The notes below the pieces were generated by a model, which made no database searches, was not told where the DNA came from, and saw only the letters and a program-made list of their open reading frames with translations. Positions 31,091 to 41,099 of a stretch of DNA of 64,000 nt are shown piece by piece (position 1 is the first letter of the stretch; each line of letters opens with the position of its first letter). Made by a program: the position numbers and the translations under genes. Source of the stretch: Meghimatium bilineatum. Lineage: Eukaryota > Mollusca > Gastropoda > Stylommatophora > Philomycidae. The stretch lies in the NCBI GenBank assembly GCA_034231615.1, contig CM067304.1, forward strand, positions 15,527,444-15,591,443. The letters run 5' to 3'.

Positions 31091-31415
31091 CCTTTCTGAC
31101 AAAAGCACAGGTTCTTCTCAGTTGTGTAAGTTAGACAGCACCCAGACCCATGTAAAGATCTCAAAGGCATGGATTTGTAATGGATGCATGTTTAGCCCCT
31201 GAAAGAATGCATTCCAGTGTGCCAGTATCTCAGGATTATCACATCCTGCCAGATGCACAGAGTACACATCTGGACTAACTATATCATTATTCTTGTGCCA
31301 GATTTTTTGGCCCATCAGCAATGATGGCGCATCTAGCATTCCCTATTACCTAGAGGTCTGCCATAAATGTGCAATGTTCGCTGCTCTGCATCTTTTTGTC
31401 ATCCATGAGAATTAT
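31091..31415 (-). other. Unidentified fragment with a 73-codon open frame
   Basis: The minus-strand frame at 31339-31118 reads MLDAPSLLMGQKIWHKNNDI... and ...FEIFTWVWVLSNLHN. I do not recognise a domain. The lower AT content than the flanking intron hints at an old coding relic, possibly of a transposon. Confidence 0.3.
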
Positions 31416-31417
31416 TT

Positions 31418-32213
31418 GATGGTTGGTTGGTTGCTGATCCAGCAGTCCATGGGCTCATGCCCTATGACCTAATGTCATTAAAATGGCATTATATTGCTGG
31501 GAAGTCTGTGGATTTTCTGCCCACCCTGGGCCAGAGAATAACTATCACACCACCAAGAAGGTAGGTTTCAACCTATGTACTTCTGCTCAAGACAGATGTG
31601 TTGGACCATTGGTGCAACTAAAACTGCGACACAGCGCATTTCCATTCTTGGACTACATCCTGCTGGAAATCTAATAGGACTATGGTCATGCTACAAGAGA
31701 GATCCAGTGGAAGTTTGAGAATAAACGCTGAAGAAGAAGTAACCTATGCACTGCCCCACACCACTGCAGCTAAGACTGTGCTCATTCCCCGCCACCAATT
31801 GACTACTGGTTATGCCGAACTTCTCTATTGCTCCAGACATGCAACCAAATGTTCAAGTCAAAAGGATTGTCACGTCCTGAGTCACTGTGCCTCTTTGATG
31901 GGCCTCAGCCATAGTAAAAAATAGTGCTGTCAGTTTCCTCCTCCCATGTGCTGCGCAGTACATCTCTAGCTCCCTCCCAACCACAGAGGGTGCATACATA
32001 TATACAAATAAAAAAGCATGAAACACATTACAACAACAAAATAAAAGCATGAGAAGCATAATTGTATAGATGACATGCCATGAAGCTTCTATAAGAAGAT
32101 AACCTCAATATAACGGCATGTCATCTACTAAGGTTTTCTGTTGCATGGGTGGTTTGTCTAGTGGACCATTGGTGAGACCCACAGACTCAACCACTGGCAT
32201 GAATTATTTGATA
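31418..32213. mobile_element. Element D copy with nested SINE-A
   Basis: Starts GGTTGGTTGGTTGCTGATCC, ends CCATTGGTGAGACCCACAGA. Near the end is a hairpin with 12-bp arms AGATGACATGCC and GGCATGTCATCT (about 32066-32128). A SINE-A at 31580-31740 interrupts it. Read on the other strand it would end in a (CAAC)n-type tail. No protein motif seen. Other copies: 43988-44605 and 46921-47535. Confidence 0.85.
31580..31740 (-). mobile_element. SINE-A nested in element D
   Basis: Reads GATGTGTTGGACCATTGGTG ... GAATAAACGCTGAAGAAGAAG. AACCTATGTACT before it and AACCTATGCACT after it look like a target-site duplication with one mismatch. Confidence 0.85.
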
Positions 32214-32279
32214 GAAGACAAAAGTAAGAAATTGAGACAAGAAGTGACAATGATTTTGTCCACAGTTGACAGGTTGTCA

Positions 32280-33391
32280 ACTGTATCTATATTTGTATCT
32301 ATATTTGCTTCATAGACTACAGCAAGGCCTTTGACAGAGTCCAACATGAAAAATTAATCAAATGTCTTCAAGAAATAGGCATAGATGGAAAAGACATCAG
32401 GCTGATTAGAAATATATATTGGGAACAAACTGCATCAATAAGGTGTGAAAACAGCTACTCACCGTACATAGAAATAAGAAGAGGGGTAAGACAAGGATGC
32501 ATTTTATCACCAAGCCTATTTAATATCTACACAGAGAATATCTTTAAAAATATAGAAGAAATACCAGGACTCAAGATCAATGGGAAAATAATAAACAACA
32601 TTAGATATGCAGATGACACTGTTCTTTTAGCAGAAAGTGAACATGAACTACAAAGACTAATAGATCAAGTCAATAAATCAAGTAATGAATATGGACTGGA
32701 TATAAACATTCAAAAAACAAAAACCATGATAATCAGCAAAAACACAGAAGAACAGGAGGTAAACATAAACATACAGGGAGAGAAACTACAACAAGTAAAA
32801 CAGTATCAATATCTTGGACACATAGTCACAAATGATGGCAGATGTGAAACAGAAGTTAAAAGGAGAATAGGAATGGCTAAAAGTACCTTCAATGACATGA
32901 GGAAATTATTAATATCTAAACAAATTACAAACAAGTTAAAAATGAGAATTATAAAATGTTACATCTATTCCATATTAATGTATGGCTCAGAAACATGGAC
33001 ACTAAATAAACAATTAGAAGACAAAATTGATGCCTTTGAGATGTGGGTATATAGAAGAATAGGGAGAACATCATGGAAAGAGAAGAAAACAAATAAAGAG
33101 GTGCTAAAAACACTTAATATGAAGAAAGAACTACTAAGAGAAATAAAGATCAGGCAAATAAAATACTTTGGACACATTAAAAGACATGACACCCTATTGA
33201 AGACCTTACTTGAGGGTAAAGTCAAAGGGAAGCGAGCAAGAGGTAGGCAGAGATACAAGTGGGAGAGTAACATTACACGATGGACAGGTTACAGTCTAGC
33301 AGAGTGCACCACCAAGACAAGAGACAGGAGATGTTGGAGATACGTTGCAGCCAACCTTCGTTGCGGAGACGGCACTTGATGATGATGATGA
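32280..33391 (+). mobile_element. LINE-1 (RTE-like) 5'-truncated insertion, RT frame open
   Basis: One uninterrupted frame of about 360 codons runs from the RT palm to the stop at 33377-33379. Motifs in order: FIDYSKAFDRVQHEKLIKCL (motif A), RRGVRQGCILSPSLFNIYTE (motif B), INNIRYADDTVLLAESEHEL (YADD motif C), KTKTMIISK, QYLGHIVTNDGRCETEV, YGSETWTLNK, FEMWVYRRIGRTSWKEKKTN, IKYFGHIKRHDT and GKRARGRQRYKWESNI. It ends in (TGA)n. TGACAGGTTGTCA at 32267-32279 and 33392-33404 is a 13-bp target-site duplication. Endonuclease and N-terminal RT are missing. A 12-bp duplication (TGTATCTATATT) lies at its 5' edge. Confidence 0.95.
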
Positions 33392-33480
33392 TGACAGGTT
33401 GTCAGTCATCTTCAAGGAAAGTTGGAAGATAGTCTATCTCCTATGACATGCATGAAGAGAAGACAGTGGCCCTAATCTTT

Positions 33481-33832
33481 GCACCAACACTTGACTGTAT
33501 CAACCTTGTTAATTCTACATCTAATTGTACCAACCTTGTTAATCCTACACTTGACTGTACCAACCTTGTTAATCCTACACTTGACTGTACCAACCTTGTT
33601 AATTCTACATCTAATTGTACCAACCTTGTTAATCCTACACTTAACTGTACCAACTTTGTTAATTCTACATCTAATTGTACCAAACTTGTTAATCTTATAC
33701 TTAACTGTACCAAACTTGTTAATCCTACACTAACTGTACCAACTTTGTTAATTCTACATCTAATTGTACCAACCTTGTTAATCCTACACTTAACTGTACC
33801 AACCTTGTTAATCCTACAGATTCTATGTACCA
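33481..33832. repeat. 30-bp minisatellite containing the exon 5 / intron 5 junction
   Basis: About 11.5 units. In gene sense each reads AGGATTAACAAG (the last 12 exonic bases) then GTTGGTACAGT.AAGTGT. The first unit overlaps the real end of exon 5. One unit is 29 bp and shifts the frame. Both strands are open for about 150 codons because of the period. Confidence 0.95.
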
Positions 33833-33894
33833 AGGTTTCAGCTCTCTCTACCTTCCATTTCATTATGAGCCAGCGAAGAGATTCTGGAATCACC
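33804..33894 (-). CDS. SLC22 transporter exon 5
   Basis: 91 nt: one base completes Trp266, then VIPESLRWLIMKWKVERAET + LVHRICRINK (267-296). The PES.RWL motif follows TM6. The acceptor is TTATTTGTCTAG. The donor AACAAG/GTTGGT is weak, and is copied in each unit of the adjoining minisatellite. The frame stays open through the next two units, so use of later donors would add 10 residues each (VGTVKCRINK, VGTIRCRINK). The boundary chosen gives the family-standard loop and fits exon 6 phase. Confidence 0.9.
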
Positions 33895-33954
33895 CTAGAC
33901 AAATAAAAACATCTGGATCATTCCAAGACTTCAATTTCATATAGTATATATCAA

Positions 33955-34075
33955 TTGACATATTCTTTCCAGAATGTTGTCTTTGTCGTGGATAATCTGA
34001 ACGCATCTCTGTCCCCTGCTAGCAGGCATTGCATTGGCCAGAGACATGTGACTTCATATAGTACATATGATATAT
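33955..34075 (-). mobile_element. LINE-1 3' end fragment
   Basis: The minus strand carries ACAACATTCTGGAAAGAATA then TGTCAATTGATATA, the FWKEYV end, and upstream GTCTCTGGCCAATGCAATGC. Confidence 0.8.
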
Positions 34076-34079
34076 TCCT

Positions 34080-34245
34080 CTTCTGTATTCATTCTCAAAC
34101 TCCTGCAGACTAACAGGATGAATTCCAGAGAATGGAATTTGTTGTCATGTTTGGTAGCTTGGCTGAAATAGTTGTACCTTTCAACCTGACCCATCTGATT
34201 TCAGTATGGACATACATAACTTTGACCATCATATGTCCATATGTT
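34080..34245 (+). mobile_element. SINE-B fragment
   Basis: CTTCTGTATTCATTCTCAAA start, TTTCAACCTGACCCATCTGA core, lost after the GACCATCATATGTCC part. Confidence 0.75.
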
Positions 34246-34299
34246 ACTGAAATATTAAACATTTGTGAATCTATGAGTTCATGTGATATCATCATTATC

Positions 34300-34680
34300 A
34301 GGAGCTATGCTGGCTGGCGCAGGCAATCATGGCTCTCCACAGCTCTCTGTTTTCAGTATTATGTATCAAGATCTTTGTTGTTTCCTTGCTGTATCAGATT
34401 GTCAAACTGTCTAATATTTTCTGCTTCTTATTTCTGTTGAACTTCTTCCATTTGCTCTAATTGTTTAACTAAATATTTGAATTGATGGACCTGTTTTAAT
34501 ACTATATCATTCAGTTTGGTCTTGCAAGGTGTGATATTTTGTTTCTTTGAAAGAACCATTACTTCTGTTTTCTTTATATTTAGAAAGAGACCTTTCTCTT
34601 TACTTTTTGTGACTACTACATTAATTAAACTTTGAAGGTTGTCCTCAATTCCAGAAAATCGTCACGATAAAGGCATATCA
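34300..34680 (-). mobile_element. LINE RT thumb fragment
   Basis: The minus strand reads NIKKTEVMVLSKKQNITPCK + TKLNDIVLKQVHQFKYLV-like, the KTKVM..S.....I......I.....F.YLG pattern, then Q...EEVQQK. Near-identical start (GGCAATCATGGCTCTCCACA) to the fragment at 63430. Confidence 0.75.
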
Positions 34681-34689
34681 TGATATATT

Positions 34690-35105
34690 CTACTGTGTTC
34701 ATTCTCAAACTCTTGCAGATTAGCAGGATGCAGTTTACAGCTCTGCTTCGATATCTGTGCTTTTTGGCACGACACATTCAACTTCAGCAGAGTTTCTGGT
34801 TCACTTTGACTCTATATCTTCTTCTTCTTCATCGTTCATTCTCAAACTCCCGCTGGATCTCCTTTGTAACAAGACCATTGTCCTACTAGATTTCTAGCAG
34901 GATGTAGTCCAGAGAATGGAAATGCATTGTGTCGCCGTTTTATTTGTGCCAATGGCCCGACACATCCATCTTTGATGTGTGACTATATGACACAGGACAG
35001 CCAACTCCACCCCATAACCTCCTTAGTCGCCTTCTACAACGTGCATGGAAGATAAACAGTGTTACCATTATTTGCTCCTCTTTCAGGTCCTGACAACACA
35101 TGGGC
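34690..35105 (+). mobile_element. SINE-B interrupted by SINE-A
   Basis: SINE-B parts at 34690-34817 (CTCTTGCAGATTAGCAGGAT) and 34972-35105 (CCTCCTTAGTCGCCTTCTAC ... GCTCCTCTTTCAGGTCCTGA) surround a complete SINE-A. GACTCTATAT before and GACTATATG after suggest the target duplication. Confidence 0.85.
34818..34971 (+). mobile_element. SINE-A nested in SINE-B
   Basis: CTTCTTCTTCATCGTTCATT start, GCAGGATGTAGTCCAGAGAA, TGTGTCGCCGTTTTATTTGT, GGCCCGACACATCCATCTTT end. Confidence 0.9.
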
Positions 35106-35289
35106 ATTTGGAATTATGATTCTGCATGTCAGTTGACATTTTGAACTTTTTTTCTGGCATATTTTGTTATAGATCATTGAATATTTCTTTCTTTTGGTAT
35201 ATTGTCTTTTCCCAGGTGAATGATGGTTGATAGTATCCACACTTGCCATTAAGCGAACGGATGGGAGATTCATTTGTCACTCCAAAGCC
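35106..35289. other. Unclassified intron sequence
   Basis: AT-rich, nothing recognised. Confidence 0.3.
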
Positions 35290-36535
35290 AGAAATGATAC
35301 CTTGTTTGCATTCAGTCCATGTTTGTTCAAGGTTATCTTGATGCTAGGGGTGCAAAGGGAACACATTGCTCTTGGCAGACCCAGGGTTAGCAGATAACCA
35401 AGATCCCAAAAAGTGCCTCCTCGTGGCGCACCCTGGTAACAGAAATACAGCAGCTCATGCTGATTCTGGCTAAACATTTTGGGGATCGTGTCCGTGAATT
35501 TGGAGGTAACAGATGAAAAGAGATCTGACTGCAAAAAGACAGGCAATATCTCTGACACCTCTGTGCCAATACATGCAGCAACACTGTTGACACACAGTGA
35601 AGCTAGTAAGTTCGGTAGAAGCATTGGAGGGGCGGCCAATGTAGTCGATATGAAGCAGGCTGATGTCTCTTTTTCTTATTCTTCGTTCATTCACAATCTC
35701 CCGCTGGATCTCCCTTACATCGGGACCGTGGTCCTACTAGATTTCCAGCAGGATTTAGTCCAGAGAATGGAAATGCATTGTGTCACCGTTTTATTTGCAC
35801 CAGTGGCCCGACACATCCATCTTCGACGGAGCTGATGTCTCAAAAAAAATAAAAGCACAATAAGTACACTAAGAAATATGCACAGCACTAAAGGGCAGCG
35901 TCAAGTGCAAAGAGAATGGAAAACGGCTCGATAAAATAGGAACTAAAGCGTTGTTTGCTCGAGACAAGCTTCAAGTTAGCAGTGATTCCAGCCTGCACCC
36001 AACTCTAATGTCGAGTTTTTCCTATACCAGAAGCAAGCTCGTGGAGAGAAAATGTTCGGTACCCGATGGGCACAGGCATAGCAGTCCAAGGTGACAGGCA
36101 CTGTTTAGCTCTGGAACAAAACGCAAGTCCCTAGCACTCCTAAATATGTGTACAGACTCAGACTTGGACGAGGGACTCACGACACTGGCAAGCAATGCTT
36201 CTGCTAAGAAGGCGAACGAGCCCAAGCCGAACTCTTCTGTCACGTTCTTCCTAAACCAGAACCAGACTTGAGGATGAGAAAAGGCTCAGTACCCGATGAC
36301 ACAATACGCCTAATTACACGTAGCAAGTTCACTGGCTGTGGAATGCCTTGTGCAAGACAGACAGGAAGGACAAACCGTTTCAGCATAGAGTCAGTACACA
36401 CTCGCTGCCTGGCGACAGATAGGAAGGCTGTCAAAGGCTAGGGTAGCACACCGGAATTGTCAAGGCATGCCAAAATCGGATGTACTAGGCCTACAAGGCG
36501 TATAACGGTGGCACAACGTAAACACGCTGCCGGAA
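35290..36535 (-). mobile_element. Element E copy with nested SINE-A
   Basis: Reverse-complement sibling of 47820-49050 and 54480-55780. Shared landmarks: GTGCAAAGGGAACACATTGC at one end, GTTTACGTTGTGCCACCGTT then GGCCTAGTACATCCGATTTT (the SINE core) at the other. Internally there are about 100-bp units with CGGGTACTGAACC and AGAGTTGGACC-type phrases. GC-richer than its surroundings. No ORF with a known domain. Confidence 0.75.
35670..35830 (+). mobile_element. SINE-A nested in element E
   Basis: CTTCGTTCATTCACAATCTC start, GGACCGTGGTCCTACTAGAT palindrome, CCCGACACATCCATCTTCGA end. GCTGATGTCTC at 35659-35669 and 35831-35841 is the target-site duplication. Confidence 0.92.
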
Positions 36536-36847
36536 AACAATGGAGTGAACACACACAAAAAATCTTTATGCTTTTTATCCGGTTTTCTTGGTCAACCTTT
36601 GGCTTTATGCCTGGATACTCTTTTGTTATATGCTCTTATTGATATTTGATTTGGCTTCTTTCTCATAAGGTGACCGAACACAATTTTACCTGCTGTCTTA
36701 TAACAGGTGATATAACTACTATTTTCCTAATTTCTTAATTTATCTGGTTTAGCACTATTGCAACTTTTCTCCAATTACCGGTACTTTTATTTCTTATAAA
36801 ATAAATAAAAAATGTAATCACTCTATTGACAGATCAGAATAGTACCT
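36536..36847 (-). mobile_element. Possible LINE scrap
   Basis: 36560-36720 on the minus strand has AGACAGCAGGTAAAATTGTG and a GHLMRKK-like reading typical of LINE C-termini, but it is short and decayed. Confidence 0.35.
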
Positions 36848-37130
36848 TCATTGTCTTCATAATAACACATCATTTGTCTTCATAATAACAAATCAGTTGT
36901 CTTCATAATAACACATGATTTGTTTTCATAAATGACACATTATGTTTTCATAATGACACATGATTTGTTTTCATAATGACACATTATGTTTTCATAATGA
37001 CACATTATGTTTTCATAATGACACATTATGTTTTCATAATGACACATGATTTGTTTTCATAATGACACATTATGTTTTCATAATGATGCATCATTAACTT
37101 CATAATAGTATATCATTTGTCTTCATAATG
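36848..37130. repeat. 21-bp minisatellite (TTTTCATAATGACACATTATG)
   Basis: About 12 units of TTCATAATGACACATTATGT, with ATGATTTG variants and degenerate edges. Confidence 0.9.
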
Positions 37131-38290
37131 ACCAACCAGTTGAGACTAAAAACTGTACGACAACTTGAAAAAAACCTTAGAGGATCAAGAAATACTGTAC
37201 ACAATGTTGAGGACCTCGACTACCCCTTCGTGGGATGGGGGGGGGGGAGTTTTAAGAAAAAGGTCTTCCAAGCGAAAAATCACTGTGTGGGTGGGGCACT
37301 GTATTCTGCGTGGTCAGTTTGCCGACCTTTGTGAGAAATGAAATTCTCAGTAGATGTCTTGCTCATACATTGAGGTTTTCCTCTTGTGAAAACCTCACAC
37401 ATCCTTCATCTGTACAATGAAGTTTCCCTTTGTGGTGAAACATTCAGAGAATCCGGTATTGCATATCACACTAGAAGTTGGATGAGATCCAACCTGTTCA
37501 TGGTCCTAATTCCCGATGTACACATGAGGCCTCAGCTATGAAAAGGTGGCACATGGGATGTGGTGAAAAGCAACTCTCTGCAGAGCATGACAATTTCCTG
37601 GGAGAGCCCAGAATCCGGCAAACATGTTGGCCCTGCATAATTGTAGAGCCCCCTTGGATGGAGGGAAATGCATAGCTGGCTGCTCGACCCATACCAGTGA
37701 CCATGATCCAGAGCTGGGTTGCTATGGATACCTACAGGAAGGGTTGCTTAGCAGGGGAGCTAAAGCCAATGCTCTGCATATCATGGAAAGATAGAAAAGT
37801 CACAACACCCATAGAATTTACCCCCTGCCTCTGAGTAAGAGACTTCTCACAGCAATGCACACTGCTAGAAGTTGGTCTCCTTGGTATGGAATAAAACTAA
37901 AAAAAACCATCCCATTGTACATAGGAAGTTCCTCTTCATCATTCTTCAGTCAGTTATCAGGTTACAGCACCAATAGCTTCAAAGGACTGTGTAATTCACT
38001 TCAGGCCATCCATGGAACCCAACAGGTTTGGGAGTAGAGCCATCTCAGTAGAACATATTTTCTCCCTCTCTTCTTGGTAGAGTTGACATGCATCAAGAAT
38101 GAACATAGGAAGTAAGAGTTAAGTGTTCATAATTCCTAGGGATTAAAACAACAATAACCTCTTCAGATGCCTCTTACCACATGCATGACAGGTAAACAGT
38201 GATGCTATTCTTTGATCATATTTCAAGCCCTGGTAACACATGGGTGCTACATATTATAAATGCAATGTTTCTATCAGTTGTCGCTTCACG
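37131..38290. other. Intron 4 sequence with a possible DNA-transposon relic
   Basis: The plus strand near 37718-37830 reads AMDTYRKGCLAGELKPMLCI + SWKDRKVTTPIEFTP. This loosely resembles the KGE...L...WKDKR.V..LST stretch of piggyBac-type transposases, but with no end sequences or catalytic residues seen. A G run lies at 37238-37248. The rest is unassigned. Confidence 0.3.
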
Positions 38291-38294
38291 TTCT

Positions 38295-38575
38295 TCTTCT
38301 TCTTTCTTTTTTTCTTCTGCGTTCGTTCTCAAACTCCTGCAAATCAGCAGGATGTAGTCCGGAGAACGGAATGCATTGTGTCATGGTTTACAGCAAAGCT
38401 GCGATATCTGCGCCTTTCAGCCTGACACATCCGACTTCAGCATGCCTTTGGGTCACGGACCCTATATGGGATAGCAAACTCCTCCTTAGTCGCCTCGTAC
38501 GAAATGCATGGAAGGTACAGTGTTGCTATTCTTTGCTCCCCTTTCAGGCCCCTGACAACACACAGGTCTTCTTCT
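38295..38575 (+). mobile_element. SINE-B copy, near complete
   Basis: CTTCTGCGTTCGTTCTCAAA start after a long CTT/T tract, CAGCAGGATGTAGTCCGGAG, TTTCAGCCTGACACATCCGA, CTCCTTAGTCGCCTCGTACG, ATTCTTTGCTCCCCTTTCAG. Confidence 0.93.
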
Positions 38576-39060
38576 GCGTTCAGCTTCTGCAGTCATGTTA
38601 GATTGTCAGACCTGACATCAGGACTTCACTGTCTTCTCCAGATTAGAACAGATACCCCATAGCTTTAACCTCAAATCTGTATCCTTTGCTTTTTTGTATG
38701 TTTGGCAGTCTTTGTATGTTATGTATTTTACAGGTTTGGATTCCGGATGCACATGGTCATTTATCTGTGTATAAGATCCTCAGTTGATAAAAGCATAGCC
38801 CTATTACTTGTTGCTGCAGATTATAAATCTATATAGACTATGTCTTCTTCTTCTTCTGCATTCAGCAATCTGTGGTCATGCTATACCGTCAGGCCTGTTG
38901 TCAAGACGAAGTCAACTGTCTTCTCCAGGTCAGAGCAGCTGCCCCATAGCTTTAGCCTCAAGTCTGTATCCTCTGGCCAGGTCTGCTGTCTCTGCTCTTT
39001 GTATGTTGGGCAGTCCTGAAGTATGTGTTCCTATGTCTATATGACTGTTATTGCTGCACA
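38576..39060 (-). mobile_element. Two tandem LINE-2 3' ends
   Basis: 38576-38740 and 38836-39035 each begin, on the plus strand, with CTTCTTCTGC(A/G)TTCAGC, then an ACTGTCTTCTCCAG block and ATCCTC/TTGCTTTT...TGTTGGGCAGTC. In reverse they match the LINE-2 C-terminus at 28000-28160 (ILQDCP...LEKT...). Both tails are GCAGAAGAAG. Confidence 0.8.
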
Positions 39061-39084
39061 CACTACCACTCTAGTACTACTTAC

Positions 39085-39281
39085 CATGGATAGAAGACAG
39101 TCAACACTCCTGGTAGACTGACAGCAATTTGGAGATAACGCCAGTCCCTGATAGCCCAGGCCAGTCCAGCTAACAACATGATGCTTGCCCCAAAAAAGCA
39201 TTCTGTGACAGCCCCAGCAAATGGTCGATACTTAGGGATGAAAAGTTCCATTATCAGAGTATACGCTGAGGTCTGCAAACC
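39085..39281 (-). CDS. SLC22 transporter exon 4
   Basis: 197 nt: GLQTSAYTLIMELFIPKYRP + FAGAVTECFFGASIMLLAGL + AWAIRDWRYLQIAVSLPGVL + TVFYP (201-265) plus two bases of Trp266. TM4-TM6 with the family's E..(V/I)PK.R......F and RDWR.LQ......P motifs. The acceptor is TCTTTTTCCAG; the donor is CATG/GTAAGT. Confidence 0.96.
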
Positions 39282-39489
39282 CTGGAAAAAGAAAATAAGA
39301 TAACTCAATGTCTTTTTTCTCATGAGCAATGATTATATATCGTTCTTAGCTGTAAGCCTAGTCATCCTTTTTCATTATCAGATAGGCCTAGGTCTATGAC
39401 TTACTATTTGTTAAGGTCATTGGTAAAATTATCTCTTCAGACATAGGCCTATCACCAGATGTTGTCTCTAGGTATCTTTTCTAGGTAGT

Positions 39490-39526
39490 CTTCTCAAGGC
39501 TTAGCATTCTTTAGGTCCAGTATTCT
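39490..39526. repeat. Left edge of a degenerate AGGTCCAGTCTTCTCT array
   Basis: CTTTAGGTCCAGTATTCT matches the array at 39682-39925; the SINE-A between them carries the duplication. Confidence 0.7.
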
Positions 39527-39681
39527 TCTTCTTCAGCGTTCATTCTCAAACACCCCCTAGGACTCTCCTGTAGCAGGACAATGATCTCACTCGATTTAGC
39601 AGGATGTAGTCCAGAGAATGGAAGTGCATTGTGTTGCTGTTTTATTTGTGCCAATGGCATGACACATCAGTCTTTGGCAGT
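39527..39681 (+). mobile_element. SINE-A inserted in a minisatellite
   Basis: TCTTCTTCAGCGTTCATTCT start, GCAGGATGTAGTCCAGAGAA, TGGCATGACACATCAGTCTT end. GTCCAGTATTCT at 39515-39526 and 39682-39693 is the target-site duplication. Confidence 0.92.
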
Positions 39682-39925
39682 GTCCAGTATTCTCTGTCAT
39701 CTTCTCTAGGTCCAGTCTTCTTAGGTCCAGTCTTCTCTAAGTCAACTTCTTGAGGTCCAGTATCTCTAGGTCCTGTCTTCTCTAGGTTGTCTTTTCTAGG
39801 TCCAGTATTCTTTATGTACAGACTTCTCTAGGTTGCCTTTTCTAGGTCCAGTGTTCTTTATGTACAAACTTCTCTAGGCCCAGTCCTCTCTAGATCCAAA
39901 ATTCTCTAGGTCCAGTCTTCTACCA
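39682..39925. repeat. Degenerate 22-bp minisatellite
   Basis: Units of TCTAGGTCCAGTCTTCTCTA with variable length. Confidence 0.85.
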
Positions 39926-40199
39926 CTGACCATTTGTTCGGGATATTGGTCATGTTATCTCTTCAGACTTGTCATGAGACATCTTCTCTAGATCATGTCT
40001 TGTCTGGTCTGGATATCAACACTCTATGTCTTAGCCTACATGTCTGCTATTTCATATAGGTGTCTGTCCATAAGTGTCAACTAGTACGGATTATCTGTAT
40101 TGATACAGATTTCCAGCCCTAATTTTTTAAATTTTTTAAAAAATCTTTAAAAAACTTTAATTACTGCCTGTTTTCAGTGAAGAGGTGCAGGAAGGTTTT
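39926..40199. other. Unclassified intron 3 sequence
   Basis: AT-rich. Includes an AAAAATTT low-complexity stretch near 40120-40160. Confidence 0.4.
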
Positions 40200-40219
40200 C
40201 TATCTATCTATCTATCTAT
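40200..40219. repeat. (TCTA)n microsatellite
   Basis: Five TATC units. Confidence 0.9.
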
Positions 40220-40415
40220 ACGCTGTGGCCCTTGTTTGCCTTGCGGCGTCAGGGGTGGAAGAGTTCTCTAGAGGTGGCCTTCTTGTGTGCTGTTTGTAAG
40301 CTGATTCCTGTGGCTTTGATTTCTGTGATCCATCTTTTACATGTCCTGCCTCTGGCTTATAATCGTTATGTCTATGTGACATGGCCATTTGTGGCATGCT
40401 ATCTATTGGTAGCCT
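40220..40415 (-). mobile_element. LINE C-terminal fragment
   Basis: The minus strand contains the decayed HRHNDYKPEAGHVKDGSQKS + KPQESAYKQHTRRPPLEN, parallel to the RGRPRKQW.TEIK...AHK.AVS.E block at 29530. Begins at the microsatellite, a plausible tail. Confidence 0.6.
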
Positions 40416-40444
40416 GGAAGCGTGTGAAAACCAGGTTTTCTATG

Positions 40445-40600
40445 GGCTGTGGACATGTACAGGAAGGATTTATATTGTACCCTCGAAAGAATAAATCCTG
40501 TCTCAACCATGGAATGAACCCGGGACCTCAAGAATCTAAGAACGGCGTTCTAACCAAACGACCATGCACTCCACTAAGTCATAGTGGATTTCATCTTAAA
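40445..40600 (-). mobile_element. tRNA-like SINE
   Basis: The minus strand reads TGGTCGTTTGGTTAGAACGC (A-box-like) and GAGGTCCCGGGTTCATTCCA (B box GGTTCATTCC), spaced as in a tRNA, followed by GAGACAGGATTTATTCTTTC. Flanks do not fold into a complete tRNA cloverleaf that I can support, so I call it a SINE rather than a tRNA gene. Confidence 0.65.
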
Positions 40601-40719
40601 TTTTAAAGAAATTATGAAGAAATATTTTAAATAAATATTGAAAACCAAAACAAAAAAACATTTAAAAAAAATTCATTTGGTCAATATTTCAGTCAATATT
40701 AGTAATGCTGATGTTTTAT

Positions 40720-40865
40720 CTCGCACACGTGTTGGAGTGTATTGATGTATTGGCCACAAAAAAAGGTCTTTTGGTGCTAAATACAGACATTATTGAAATA
40801 TGGAAATAAATTGTTAAAAGTATGGATTTATGAAAAAATAAGTTGACAGCTGCTATATCTGTCTT
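40720..40865. repeat. Dispersed repeat, sister of 19140-19310
   Basis: GGTGCTAAATACAGACATTA then GGAAATAAATTGTTAAAAGT and AATAAGTTGACAGCT. Confidence 0.75.
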
Positions 40866-40904
40866 AAAAATATTTTAACTGCATTAAGGACTTTCTACAC
40901 AACT

Positions 40905-41095
40905 AATTTCTGTCAGGAATAACTATAGGTCTCTACATGGACCTACCTATAGGGCTTATGGTATATATGTTCCTACCTGCAGGAACTGTTGACCTACCTA
41001 TAGGGCTTAATGTAGATAATGTTCCTACCTGCAGGAACTGTTGGCCTACCTATGAAGCCTACTGTAGATATGTTCTCTGTAGGAACTAACTGTAC
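40905..41095. repeat. Minisatellite of exon 3 donor-like units
   Basis: Three to four units of about 60 bp. In gene sense each has TTCCTGCAG/GTAGGAACAT, then TAAGCCCTATAGGTAGGTC. The unit at 41060-41090 (GAACATATCTACAGTAGGCTTC) nearly equals the sequence right after the exon 3 donor (AACATATCCACAGTAGGTCTTC). A LINE insertion separates array and exon. Confidence 0.8.
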
Positions 41096-41099
41096 ACAG

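Noticed and set aside
33448-33906. Long open frames on both strands (about 150 codons)
   Set aside because: They come from the 30-bp period of a minisatellite. Only the first 30 codons on the minus strand belong to a gene (SLC22 exon 5).
35277-35835. Overlapping frames of 118-120 codons
   Set aside because: They lie in element E and a nested SINE-A, and no domain or copy-to-copy frame conservation is visible.
40480-40580. tRNA gene on the minus strand
   Set aside because: A and B boxes are present, but the body continues as a repeat and the acceptor stem does not pair, so a SINE is more likely.
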